A stretch of DNA of 64,000 nucleotides from DT-111 sp965263225. GTDB taxonomy: Bacteria; Bacteroidota; Bacteroidia; Chitinophagales; Saprospiraceae. Below, one piece after another: positions 46,216 to 54,937 of the stretch. How positions within the stretch are numbered: position 1 is the first letter of the stretch; the number at the start of each line of letters is the position of its first letter. The notes below the pieces were generated by a model. The model saw only the letters and a program-made list of their open reading frames with translations. It made no database searches and was not told the DNA's origin. Made by a program: the position numbers and the translations under genes. Location: assembly GCA_965263225.1 (NCBI GenBank), contig CBDHHG010000001.1, positions 310,001 through 374,000 on the forward strand, given 5' to 3'.

Positions 46216-47910
46216 CTAGAAGTCACTGTCATCTATAGAATCCAACCATGTTTTGATGTCCTTAACGACGGAGGCTATCCCATTGTCCTCGAAGGGAGAA
46301 CTTAGATTAGCCAGCTTGACTAGTTCGAGAAAAGATTTACTTCCTCCCGCCTTGCATAGTCGAAGGTAGTCCGCCCATGCATGTCTATGGTTTTTTTGAT
46401 CTTTGAGCCAAAATTGGAAAGCACAAATTTGGGCCAAAGTGTAATCAATATAATAAAATGGCGAAGAGTAGATATGGCTCTGTTTTTGCCAAAATCCTCC
46501 ATTTTCTAAATACTGATTTCCGTCGTAGTCTCTGTGGGGTAAGTATTTTTGTTCAATACTTTTCCATGCTTTATTTCTTTCCTTGGGAGTTGCTTCGGGA
46601 TGCTCGTACACAAAGTGCTGAAATTCATCCACTGCCACTCCATAGGGAAGAAAGCATATAGCATTGCTCAAGTGCGCAAACTTGTATTTGTTAGTGTCTG
46701 CTTTGAAGAACAAGTGCATCCATGGCCAAGTAAAGAATTCCATGCTCATGGAGTGAATTTCGCAGGCCTCATAGGTAGGCCAATTGTATTCATTGATACC
46801 AATATTGCGGCTAGCATAAACTTGGAAGGCATGACCTGCCTCGTGCGTTAGCACATCAATATCACCACTTGTCCCATTAAAATTAGAAAATATATAGGGA
46901 GCTTTGAATTTTCCTATGTACGTACAGTATCCACCAGTGGCCTTACTGGGCTTTGTCTCCAAATCCATGAGTTGATTATCTTGCATAAAGCGAAAAAACT
47001 CATGCGTCTCCTCAGAAAGTTCACTGTACATTTCATTAGCGTTGTTAATAATCCACTTCGGATCTCCTTGCGGGGCAGGATTGCCAGAGGCAAACCGAAA
47101 CTCTTCATCATAATACTTCAACTGGTCAATCCCCAAACGCTTTCGTTGTCGTTCGTATAACGACGTGGCTAAAGGTACAACATATTGTCGAATTTGTTCG
47201 CGAAAATGGGCAACCATTTCTGCATTATAGTCAGAACGCAGCATCCGCGCATATCCTAGCTCAATAAAATTTTGAAAGCCCAATTTTTTTGCGATCCCAT
47301 GCCTTGTTTTGACCAACATATTAAAGATAGAATCAAATGCATCAGCATTCGCTTCAAAAAAGGCCCATTTGGCACGAGCTGCAGCTGCCCGAGAGTCTCG
47401 ATCCGGCCCAGTCTCTTCCACAAATATCGAGGATAAATTATGCTCCTTGTCCTTAAAATTGATCTTGGCACTGGCTTTCAGCTTCACATATTCACTACTC
47501 AAACGGTTTTCTTCCTGCATATCATGAAGGATGGCAGGCTTAAAAGTTTTCAACCTTAGCTCAGCAATGGTGAATAACTGGCTACCCCACTTTGCTTCTA
47601 ATTCCTTTCTAAACTTGGATTCAAGAAGCAAACGGTAAAATTGAGTATTCAACCCCTCGTAGGCAGGCATCTCTTTATCAAAAAAAGCATTCTCTTTTTC
47701 GTAAAACTCATTAGCCGTATCGATCGTATGCCTAATGTAGCAAATGTTGTACATCGACGTAAATGCAGTGCGCATTTCATTAATCTGGTTAAAGAGCTGG
47801 TTTTGTGTGGCAAGGTCAGGTGCTTCCTTAAATTGATTAAGTAAAGTCTCAAATCGGGTGGAAAAATCGACCATCTCTGGTCGTTCATATGGATATTCTT
47901 CAAACTTCAT
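46216..47910 (-). CDS. M3-family oligoendopeptidase
   Basis: 564 residues from the ATG at 47910 (a longer frame to 47952 adds 14 unlikely residues). Zinc motif HEAGH at 356-360 in DVLTHEAGHAFQVY, with the third ligand region ACEIHSMSMEFFTWPWM downstream (Glu). All-helical M3 fold, cytoplasmic: no signal peptide. It cleaves short peptides and resembles PepF/oligoendopeptidase F-like Bacteroidota proteins. Stands alone; divergent from uppS, with a TAACTTTG element at 47979-47986 facing uppS. Confidence 0.93.
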   Translation of the reverse strand: MKFEEYPYERPEMVDFSTRFETLLNQFKEAPDLATQNQLFNQINEMRTAFTSMYNICYIRHTIDTANEFYEKENAFFDKEMPAYEGLNTQFYRLLLESKFRKELEAKWGSQLFTIAELRLKTFKPAILHDMQEENRLSSEYVKLKASAKINFKDKEHNLSSIFVEETGPDRDSRAAAARAKWAFFEANADAFDSIFNMLVKTRHGIAKKLGFQNFIELGYARMLRSDYNAEMVAHFREQIRQYVVPLATSLYERQRKRLGIDQLKYYDEEFRFASGNPAPQGDPKWIINNANEMYSELSEETHEFFRFMQDNQLMDLETKPSKATGGYCTYIGKFKAPYIFSNFNGTSGDIDVLTHEAGHAFQVYASRNIGINEYNWPTYEACEIHSMSMEFFTWPWMHLFFKADTNKYKFAHLSNAICFLPYGVAVDEFQHFVYEHPEATPKERNKAWKSIEQKYLPHRDYDGNQYLENGGFWQKQSHIYSSPFYYIDYTLAQICAFQFWLKDQKNHRHAWADYLRLCKAGGSKSFLELVKLANLSSPFEDNGIASVVKDIKTWLDSIDDSDF

Positions 47911-48184
47911 TTGGTGTCGTTTAATCTGCACAAAATACGACAGATTTAGCAAAGTGGCCTATTTTACATAAATCTTCTTAACTTTGTGCGAATTTTTGAG
48001 AACCTGGTAGCTACCTAGAAAATCTCTTCCTGGGTATTTCCCTCGGCCAGCGTGAAGTGGCAATACTTAAAGACCTAAAGTAATAGCGAATAAGGTCATG
48101 GCCATTATACTCTAGTCAAGGAAAGTAAGTCATGTTACCCACGTAGAAAGATAGCTAGGTGTGCTAAGCGTCGAAGCCAAGAAA

Positions 48185-48925
48185 ATGGAACTTAAATCAG
48201 AGATCATACCTGAAAAACTCCCCAAACATATTGCCATTATTATGGATGGCAATGGCAGATGGGCCAAGCAACATGGTAAACCGCGTGTCTTTGGCCATCG
48301 AAACGGAGTGAAAGCTGTTCGCGAAACGACAGAAGCGGCGGCTGAACTTGGGGTCTCTTATTTAACCCTTTATGCCTTTTCTACAGAAAATTGGAAGCGC
48401 CCAAAACTAGAAGTCGGCGCATTGATGCGATTGCTAGTCGAAACACTCCACAAGGAAATCAACACCCTCAACAAAAATAACATCAAATTACAGGCTATTG
48501 GGGACATAAGCCTACTGCCCAAGGAGACGCACTCCGCTCTTCTTAAGGGCATCGAAAACACCAAAAATAATACCAGAATGACCCTCATTCTGGCACTCAA
48601 TTACAGTGGCAAATGGGACATCACCCAAGCCACCCAAAAATTGGCTAAACAAGTACAAGAGGGTGCCATTTCTCCTGAAGAAGTTGATGAGGAACGCCTC
48701 GCTCAATCGCTAAGCACTAGCAAAATTCCAGATCCTGAACTATTGATCCGCACTAGTGGCGAAAGGAGAATTAGCAATTTTCTGCTCTGGCAACTGGCTT
48801 ACTCAGAATTGTATTTCAGTCCGGTATTTTGGCCTGACTTCAGAAAAAACCAATTCTACCAAGCCATTATCGACTATCAAAACCGGGAACGACGCTTTGG
48901 AAAAATTAGCGAGCAATTGGTATAG
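48185..48925 (+). CDS. uppS: Isoprenyl transferase (undecaprenyl diphosphate synthase)
   Basis: 246 residues from ATG 48185 (GTG at 48161 is possible). Contains IAIIMDGNGRWAKQHG, GHRNGVKAVRETTEAAAELG, LYAFSTENWKRP, and IRTSGERRISNFLLWQLAYSE, quoted in parts, the full cis-prenyltransferase signature. It makes the C55 lipid carrier for cell-wall and surface polysaccharides. It precedes the two bamA-like genes, as is normal in Bacteroidota, but with 315 bases between. Confidence 0.96.
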   Translation: MELKSEIIPEKLPKHIAIIMDGNGRWAKQHGKPRVFGHRNGVKAVRETTEAAAELGVSYLTLYAFSTENWKRPKLEVGALMRLLVETLHKEINTLNKNNIKLQAIGDISLLPKETHSALLKGIENTKNNTRMTLILALNYSGKWDITQATQKLAKQVQEGAISPEEVDEERLAQSLSTSKIPDPELLIRTSGERRISNFLLWQLAYSELYFSPVFWPDFRKNQFYQAIIDYQNRERRFGKISEQLV

Positions 48926-49240
48926 TCATACAACCATTGTTTGTGACCTACTCTCTTTCATTTGTGAATCCTTCTCTGATAAATTCTGTCCACTGTACGG
49001 GACTTGTCATTGAATCGCAAAAAAGAGGTTTAGGTTTTAACCCAAAGCGTCCCAGAAATTGCATTTCCGCTGGCAACAGATGAAGATCTGGTTCGTTTTG
49101 GTAGTGGCTGAATCAAAACACACCCAAAGCAACAGCCATCCAAAATTGCGGTCAAGTAATCCGTAAAAGTGTATTTCCACTGCGAAGTTGGAGTTCGTAA
49201 TTGATCCTAGGAACTCCGGTGCTTTAATTAGAATAAGAGG
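48926..49240. other. Intergenic region before bamA
   Basis: 315 bases without a supportable gene. A seven-pair hairpin GGAGTTC/GAACTCC (49190-49217) lies 24 bases before the bamA ATG. No clear TAnnTTTG element was found, so bamA may be transcribed from the uppS promoter. Confidence 0.5.
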
Positions 49241-51775
49241 ATGAAAAAAAATCTTTTACTTTTTTGTTTCGTTTGTTTGAGCCCTTTTTTCTTGGGGGCA
49301 CAGGTCGCTGATACCCTTGGTGTCCTGACCTATGGGGAACCAAAGGACTTCGAGATCGGTGGTATCACCGTACTTGGTGCCAACTTCAGTGATGACAATG
49401 CCATCATCGGGGTAACTGGCTTGAAAATCGGAGAAAATATCAGAATCCCCGGACCAGAGATTCCTAAAGCGATCAAAGCCCTTTGGAAATTACGGCTTTT
49501 TACAGATGTAAAGATCGTACAGGAAAAGGTGATTGGAGACGTGATCTTTCTGGAAGTACACCTACAAGAACGACCTCGCCTATCTCGACACACCTACCGA
49601 GGAACCAAGAAGTCTTACCATGACGACCTTAATGATGAAGTAAATCGCTTCCTGCTCAAGGGAGGAATCGTCACCGAAAATATCAAAGTTAATTCTTCTG
49701 AAGCTATTCAAGATTTCTTTATTAATAAAGGATTCCTGGATGTTAATGTAGATGTGATCGAGCAACAAGATACTGCTCGAATCAATTCGGTATTACTCAT
49801 CTTTGATATCGACCGTGGATCAAGAGTGAAGATTGACGACATTACCTTTACGGGTAATAATAGTATCCCCGCCAAGAAGCTCCGAAAGCAAATGAAAAAC
49901 ACTCGGCGAAAGCGTAAAATCTTCGCCTCATCTAAGCTAATCAAGGACGACTTTGAGGAGGATAAAAATAAATTGATTGCTTATTACAATAAGTTAGGCT
50001 ATCGAGATGCACAAATCCAGGAAGATAGTGTGTGGCGAAATGATGATGGCTTGGTCATGATTAACCTGGCTATTGAAGAAGGGTCCCAATACTACTTCCG
50101 CGATATTGACTGGAAAGGTAATACTATCTATACGACCGAGGCGCTGCAAAGTATCTTGGGAATCAACAGAGGAGATATCTATAATCAAGAATTGCTGGAA
50201 ACCCGGCTGCGCTTTAGCCAGGATGGCCGAGATGTGAGTACTCAATATATGGATAATGGATACCTATTCTTCCAGGTTGATCCAGCAGAGGTAGCCATTG
50301 ATGGCGATTCCATCGATTTGGAGATTAGAATCTTTGAAGGGCCGCAGGCAACCATCGATAAAGTAGTGATTGCGGGGAATGATAGAACGCACGAACACGT
50401 TATTCGCCGGGAACTTCGAACCCGGCCAGGGTCCAAGTTCAGTCGTTCTGATATCATTCGCTCACAGCGTGAGATTGTCAACCTAGGCTATTTCAACCCC
50501 GAAGCACTTGGTATCAATACTCCAGTGAATCCAAACCGAGGTACTGTTGACATTGAATATACCGTAGAAGAAAAACCGTCGGATCAATTGGAACTATCTG
50601 CCGGTTGGGGGGGATTCCGCCGAGTGATCGGTACCTTGGGCGTCTCCTTTAATAACTTCTCCTTACGGAACATGTTTAAGGGGGAGGCTTGGCGTCCTCT
50701 ACCGCAAGGTGATGGCCAGCGGCTATCTATTCGGGCACAAACGAATGGAGAATTCTATCAGTCGTACAACGTCTCCTTAACCGAACCCTGGTTAGGAGGA
50801 AGAAAGCCAAATGCCTTTACTGTAGCCGCGTTCTACAACCGGTTTGCCTTCACAGGACAAAGCTTCGATATTTCGCAAATCTCTGTAAGCTTGGGGACAC
50901 GGCTTCGCTGGCCAGATGACAACTTCATCTCTAGCACAGCTATCAATATTCAAGCCCTGAACCTCAACAACTGGACGAACTTCCGAACGGATGATGGTAC
51001 TATCGTAAACTCTGGTAGTTTCAACAACTTCAGTATTAAGCAGACCATCGCTCGAACCACCGTAAGTGATCCTCTTTTCCCTGCGAATGGTTCTAAAATC
51101 TCTTTATCCGTTCAGTTAACGCCTCCCTACTCTATTTTTAATAGAAACGCCAACTACGCCGAACAAACACCAGAAGAAAGATTTCGCTGGTTAGAATACC
51201 ACAAATGGCGCTTTGATGCGGAATGGTATACCACACTTGCGGGAGGGAATGACCCTAGTAGTAATGCAGGTAAGTTAGTGTTAAAAGCGCAGGCAAAAAT
51301 CGGTATCCTAGGGTTTTACAATAGAGACATTGGAACTTCACCCTTCGAACGGTTCCAAGTGGGTGGTGATGGTATCAACAATCAGCAGTTTGGTTTTGCA
51401 GGTGTGGATATTATCTCCTTACGGGGTTATGAAGAGAACCAACTTGAAGCTAACTTAGATCCAAATGGTACCTCTGCGACGGTTCCCACCCCAGTTTTCG
51501 ACAAGTTTACTTTAGAACTAAGATATCCACTTTCCGTAAATCCTAGCTCAACGATCTACGTGCTGGCCTTTGCCCAGGGTGGTAATACTTGGAGAAGTCT
51601 TCGCGACTTCAACCCATTTGATCTCAAGCGATCTGTTGGTATGGGACTTCGGGTATTTCTACCTATGTTTGGTACGATCGGGTTCGATTATGGTCTTGGA
51701 TTTGATAAGCCGGGTGCCAGAACACTGAACAATCTTGGAGATTTCAACATTGTACTTGGTTTCGAACCAGAGTAA
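49241..51775 (+). CDS. bamA: Outer-membrane protein assembly factor BamA (first copy)
   Basis: 844 residues. Signal peptide 1-20 (ends FLGAQ), then POTRA repeats (about 35-430; opening with IGGITVLGANFSDDNAIIGVTGLKIG and including ITFTGNNSIPAKKLRKQM and VVIAGNDRTHEHVIRREL, quoted in parts) and an Omp85 barrel (about 440-844) that contains GGDGINNQQFGFAG, RGYEEN and ends LGFEPE after the beta-signal-like FNIVLGF. It inserts beta-barrel proteins into the outer membrane. A strong terminator follows it. It is slightly more conserved in the FxxRGY region than its neighbour and is taken as the primary copy. Confidence 0.94.
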   Translation: MKKNLLLFCFVCLSPFFLGAQVADTLGVLTYGEPKDFEIGGITVLGANFSDDNAIIGVTGLKIGENIRIPGPEIPKAIKALWKLRLFTDVKIVQEKVIGDVIFLEVHLQERPRLSRHTYRGTKKSYHDDLNDEVNRFLLKGGIVTENIKVNSSEAIQDFFINKGFLDVNVDVIEQQDTARINSVLLIFDIDRGSRVKIDDITFTGNNSIPAKKLRKQMKNTRRKRKIFASSKLIKDDFEEDKNKLIAYYNKLGYRDAQIQEDSVWRNDDGLVMINLAIEEGSQYYFRDIDWKGNTIYTTEALQSILGINRGDIYNQELLETRLRFSQDGRDVSTQYMDNGYLFFQVDPAEVAIDGDSIDLEIRIFEGPQATIDKVVIAGNDRTHEHVIRRELRTRPGSKFSRSDIIRSQREIVNLGYFNPEALGINTPVNPNRGTVDIEYTVEEKPSDQLELSAGWGGFRRVIGTLGVSFNNFSLRNMFKGEAWRPLPQGDGQRLSIRAQTNGEFYQSYNVSLTEPWLGGRKPNAFTVAAFYNRFAFTGQSFDISQISVSLGTRLRWPDDNFISSTAINIQALNLNNWTNFRTDDGTIVNSGSFNNFSIKQTIARTTVSDPLFPANGSKISLSVQLTPPYSIFNRNANYAEQTPEERFRWLEYHKWRFDAEWYTTLAGGNDPSSNAGKLVLKAQAKIGILGFYNRDIGTSPFERFQVGGDGINNQQFGFAGVDIISLRGYEENQLEANLDPNGTSATVPTPVFDKFTLELRYPLSVNPSSTIYVLAFAQGGNTWRSLRDFNPFDLKRSVGMGLRVFLPMFGTIGFDYGLGFDKPGARTLNNLGDFNIVLGFEPE

Positions 51776-51802
51776 TACAAAGATCTGAAAAAACGCCAAC
51801 CT

Positions 51803-51847
51803 AAGCGCCCGAATTTTGCTAGCACAAAATTCGGGCGCTTACTTTTT
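51803..51847 (+). terminator. Strong Rho-independent terminator after the first bamA
   Basis: A perfect 16-pair GC-rich stem (51803-51818 with 51825-51840) and a six-base loop are followed by ACTTTTTCC. The first bamA transcript should end here, so the second bamA needs its own promoter in 51848-52137, where I could not find a clear TAnnTTTG element; that stretch contains no gene. Confidence 0.88.
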
Positions 51848-52137
51848 CCACTTCATGGCAAACGCATCAAAATGAAACTTTTTTAATTGACAACCAACCC
51901 TTTACCCTACATTACAGTCTTTAAAGTATAGACCCATAGCGGTCGTTTGCGTATACCTTTTATTGGGGAGCTCCCTGGTTTTACGCCTTCAATTAAAACA
52001 TTCTTCGAAGCCAACACATCTGTCTTAAATTGGATTGAGATAAGGAAAATAGCCTATCGATGCCTGTACATTCATTCGGTAAGGCTGATGGGGTATTGCA
52101 TCTTCTACTCAATCTTACTTAATGAGCATTAGAATCT

Positions 52138-54630
52138 ATGAAAAAAACCAAGCTATGCCTTTGGGTAGGTATGTTGCTAGTGGGATGGCTATCTGCACAA
52201 AGCACTGAAGAGAATCTGACTTCGACTGGAGAATGGCTAGAAATCGGTGGCGTGACGGTTGAAGGCATGCAGCAAGCGAACGATAAAGCCCTTGTAACCA
52301 TCTCAGGTCTCAAAGTCGGAGATCGTATTCAAATCCCAGGCTCGCAGATTCAGAAGGCTATCAAGGCTTTGTGGAAACTCCAACTTTTTCGGGATATCCA
52401 GATTCTGGAGACAGACCGTAAAGGAGACATCATCTTTCTGAAGATTGTAGTGCAAGAGATGCCTAGGCTATCTGCCTTCCATGTAAAAGGTGTAAAACGA
52501 AAATGGCAAGAACCGCTGCGGAAAATCATTGCACAAGACCTGATTCTATCCGCCAGTGTAAGCCAGGAGGCTAAAACGAGAGTCCAGCGGAATGTAAAGC
52601 AATGGCTTTTGGAAAAGGGCTACTATTTCGCAAAAGTAGATATTATCCCCCAACTTAAAGATCCGCATCAAGGTCTCCGCTTAGAGGTGCAGATTACCCC
52701 AGGAGAAAAAACAAAGGTGAACGAAATCCATTTTACGGGAAATTCCGTCCTCTCTGACCAAAGTTTGCGAAAGCAAATGCAAACGAAGGGCAAGCATAAG
52801 CCGCTATCCCGAAAAACCTTTCTGCCATCAGTTCTAGAATCAGATCAGCAAGCTATTCTTCAGTATTATCAAACTAAAGGATACCTAGACGCTACCATCG
52901 ATCAAGTCCAGATCGATACTTTTGGAACAAGCTTGAACATCAACTTCACCATTACCGAAGGGCTTCCTTATCGATTTAGAAATATCAGTTGGAAGGGGAA
53001 CATAGTCTATTCTACCGCCACCCTGAACAAGGTCTTAGGCATTCGGCCAGGGGACGTATACAACCCCACACTACTCGAACAACGGCTGCGCTTTGATCCG
53101 AAAGGGCGTGATATCAGTGCCCTGTACTTGGACAATGGATTTCTCTTCTTTGATGCCAATCCTACCATTACCTACCTGCAAAATCATGAAATAGATCTGG
53201 AAATACAGCTTACGGAAGGCCCTCTCGCTAAAATTGGAGAAGTTGCTATCACTGGCAACGAACAAACACATGAGCACGTAATCCGCCGGGCCTTACATAC
53301 CCAGCCTGGAAAAGCCTTTAGCCGGGCTGACATTCTACGCTCTCAACAAGCCTTAATTAACTTAGGATACTTTAATCCAGAAACCTTGGATATGACTACC
53401 AAGGTGAACCCCGAAGATGGGACGGTCGACCTAGAGTACAAGCTAGAAGAACAACCCTCTTCAAAATATGAGCTATCGGCCAGCTGGAACCCGGCTGCTA
53501 GCGATCAGGGAGGAGGTCTAGTTGGAACTATAGGTCTAACGTTGAATAACTTTTCTCTACGGAAACTTTTTCAGAAGAACAAAGGTACCTTCACGCCAAT
53601 AGGTGATGGCCAAACCCTTTCTTTGCGGGCTCAATCGACAGGACGTGATTATCAGGGTTTGAATTTCTCTTTCACGGAACCCTGGTTGGGAGGGAAAAAG
53701 CCGAACAGCCTGACGCTATCCGCCTTTTATCAACGATTCACTAATCACAGCAGCGTTACGGATGAAAATCCTTTTGCATCGATGAGTACCATCGGAGGAA
53801 GCATACAATTAGGCAAAAGGCTCAATTGGCTGGATGGCAACTTTATTGCTACCTCAGCGCTCAGCTACCAACACATTGAATTGAATGGGCTTGATGATAT
53901 TCTTCTAGAGGATGGAAGTACAATCAGTCAAGGAAACTTCAACAATTTGTACTTCAAGCAAAGTTTGACTTATTATAGCCTTAGCGATCCCTTCTATCCA
54001 ACCAAAGGACTCAAGGTGCAGTTGTCTGGACAAATTACTCCTCCCTACACTCTTTTCGGCAATCAAACCAGTCAGACTTTTAAGTGGATGGAATACCACA
54101 AATGGCGCGTTAATGCCGAATGGTATGCCCCGATAACCAAAAGGTGGATTTTCAAGTTAAGTGGTAAAACAGGATGGCTAAGTGCCTATGATAATAGCAT
54201 TGGGGTGCCTCCATTCGAACGCTTTGAAGTAGGGGGGAATGGGACAAACACACAACAATTAGCTTTTGCTGGCAATGATTTGATTTCTATGCGAGGGTAT
54301 CCAGCTGATTATCTGGAAGGTACCTTGAACGGAGGGGGGGCTTCTTTTGCCAAGTTTTCAGCAGAAATCAGATACCCCTTAATCAATTCGGCATCAACTC
54401 GTGCTTTTCTGCTGGCTTTCGGAGAAGCAGGAAATGTTTGGAAAAGCAGTAGTCAATTTAATCTAGGCGATTTAAGGCCAGCAGTCGGTGTGGGCTTTAG
54501 GGTACAGCTCCCCTTCTTAGGAATGATTGGTTTGGACTATGGCTTTGGCTTGGATCGACCGGAGCTGAGTGGACAAAGCTGGAGCAACTATGGGACGCTC
54601 AATCTTATACTAGGCATCGAACCTGAATGA
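52138..54630 (+). CDS. BamA-like Omp85 protein (second copy)
   Basis: 830 residues with a signal peptide (about 1-21, ending LSAQ), POTRA repeats and barrel collinear with the preceding protein: EIGGVTVEGMQQANDKALVTI, IKALWKLQLFRDIQI, FTGNSVLSDQSLRKQM, ITGNEQTHEHVIRRAL and SMRGYPADYLEG match corresponding stretches of copy one. It arose by tandem duplication but has diverged throughout. The loop after the first POTRA lacks the DDLNDEV segment of copy one and uses KRKWQEPLRK. It may serve a different client set (for example T9SS or LPS parts) or be a back-up. Independent promoter expected because a terminator separates the two. Confidence 0.9.
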   Translation: MKKTKLCLWVGMLLVGWLSAQSTEENLTSTGEWLEIGGVTVEGMQQANDKALVTISGLKVGDRIQIPGSQIQKAIKALWKLQLFRDIQILETDRKGDIIFLKIVVQEMPRLSAFHVKGVKRKWQEPLRKIIAQDLILSASVSQEAKTRVQRNVKQWLLEKGYYFAKVDIIPQLKDPHQGLRLEVQITPGEKTKVNEIHFTGNSVLSDQSLRKQMQTKGKHKPLSRKTFLPSVLESDQQAILQYYQTKGYLDATIDQVQIDTFGTSLNINFTITEGLPYRFRNISWKGNIVYSTATLNKVLGIRPGDVYNPTLLEQRLRFDPKGRDISALYLDNGFLFFDANPTITYLQNHEIDLEIQLTEGPLAKIGEVAITGNEQTHEHVIRRALHTQPGKAFSRADILRSQQALINLGYFNPETLDMTTKVNPEDGTVDLEYKLEEQPSSKYELSASWNPAASDQGGGLVGTIGLTLNNFSLRKLFQKNKGTFTPIGDGQTLSLRAQSTGRDYQGLNFSFTEPWLGGKKPNSLTLSAFYQRFTNHSSVTDENPFASMSTIGGSIQLGKRLNWLDGNFIATSALSYQHIELNGLDDILLEDGSTISQGNFNNLYFKQSLTYYSLSDPFYPTKGLKVQLSGQITPPYTLFGNQTSQTFKWMEYHKWRVNAEWYAPITKRWIFKLSGKTGWLSAYDNSIGVPPFERFEVGGNGTNTQQLAFAGNDLISMRGYPADYLEGTLNGGGASFAKFSAEIRYPLINSASTRAFLLAFGEAGNVWKSSSQFNLGDLRPAVGVGFRVQLPFLGMIGLDYGFGLDRPELSGQSWSNYGTLNLILGIEPE

Positions 54631-54937
54631 TCTATTGACAGAAAATTCCTAGGTGGATTTCTCCGAAATTTCATAATCGACTATTTGTTCAGGTGGATGG
54701 ACAACTAGCTCTAGTCCTATATTTCTAATTGTTCTTCGCCTTGGTTTTCGACTTAGGTCTCTCCTATTGAACAACACAGAGTCCCTCAAAAAATATATAT
54801 TGCACTACAAATCAAGTACATTTGCTAGGGTCACCATCTATGAAAATGTAGTAAGTCATGCCTGATCGTAAAATATCAGATTGCTTCCTACCGTTTCTGT
54901 GGTAACTGGACCCAACCCACAAAATGTAACCTAACAT
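54631..54937. other. Intergenic region before the subtilase gene
   Basis: 307 bases with no gene. TACATTTG at 54817-54824 is an exact -7 match on the plus strand, 114 bases before the subtilase ATG; a TTG at 54800-54802 is too near to be the standard -33. Confidence 0.45.
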
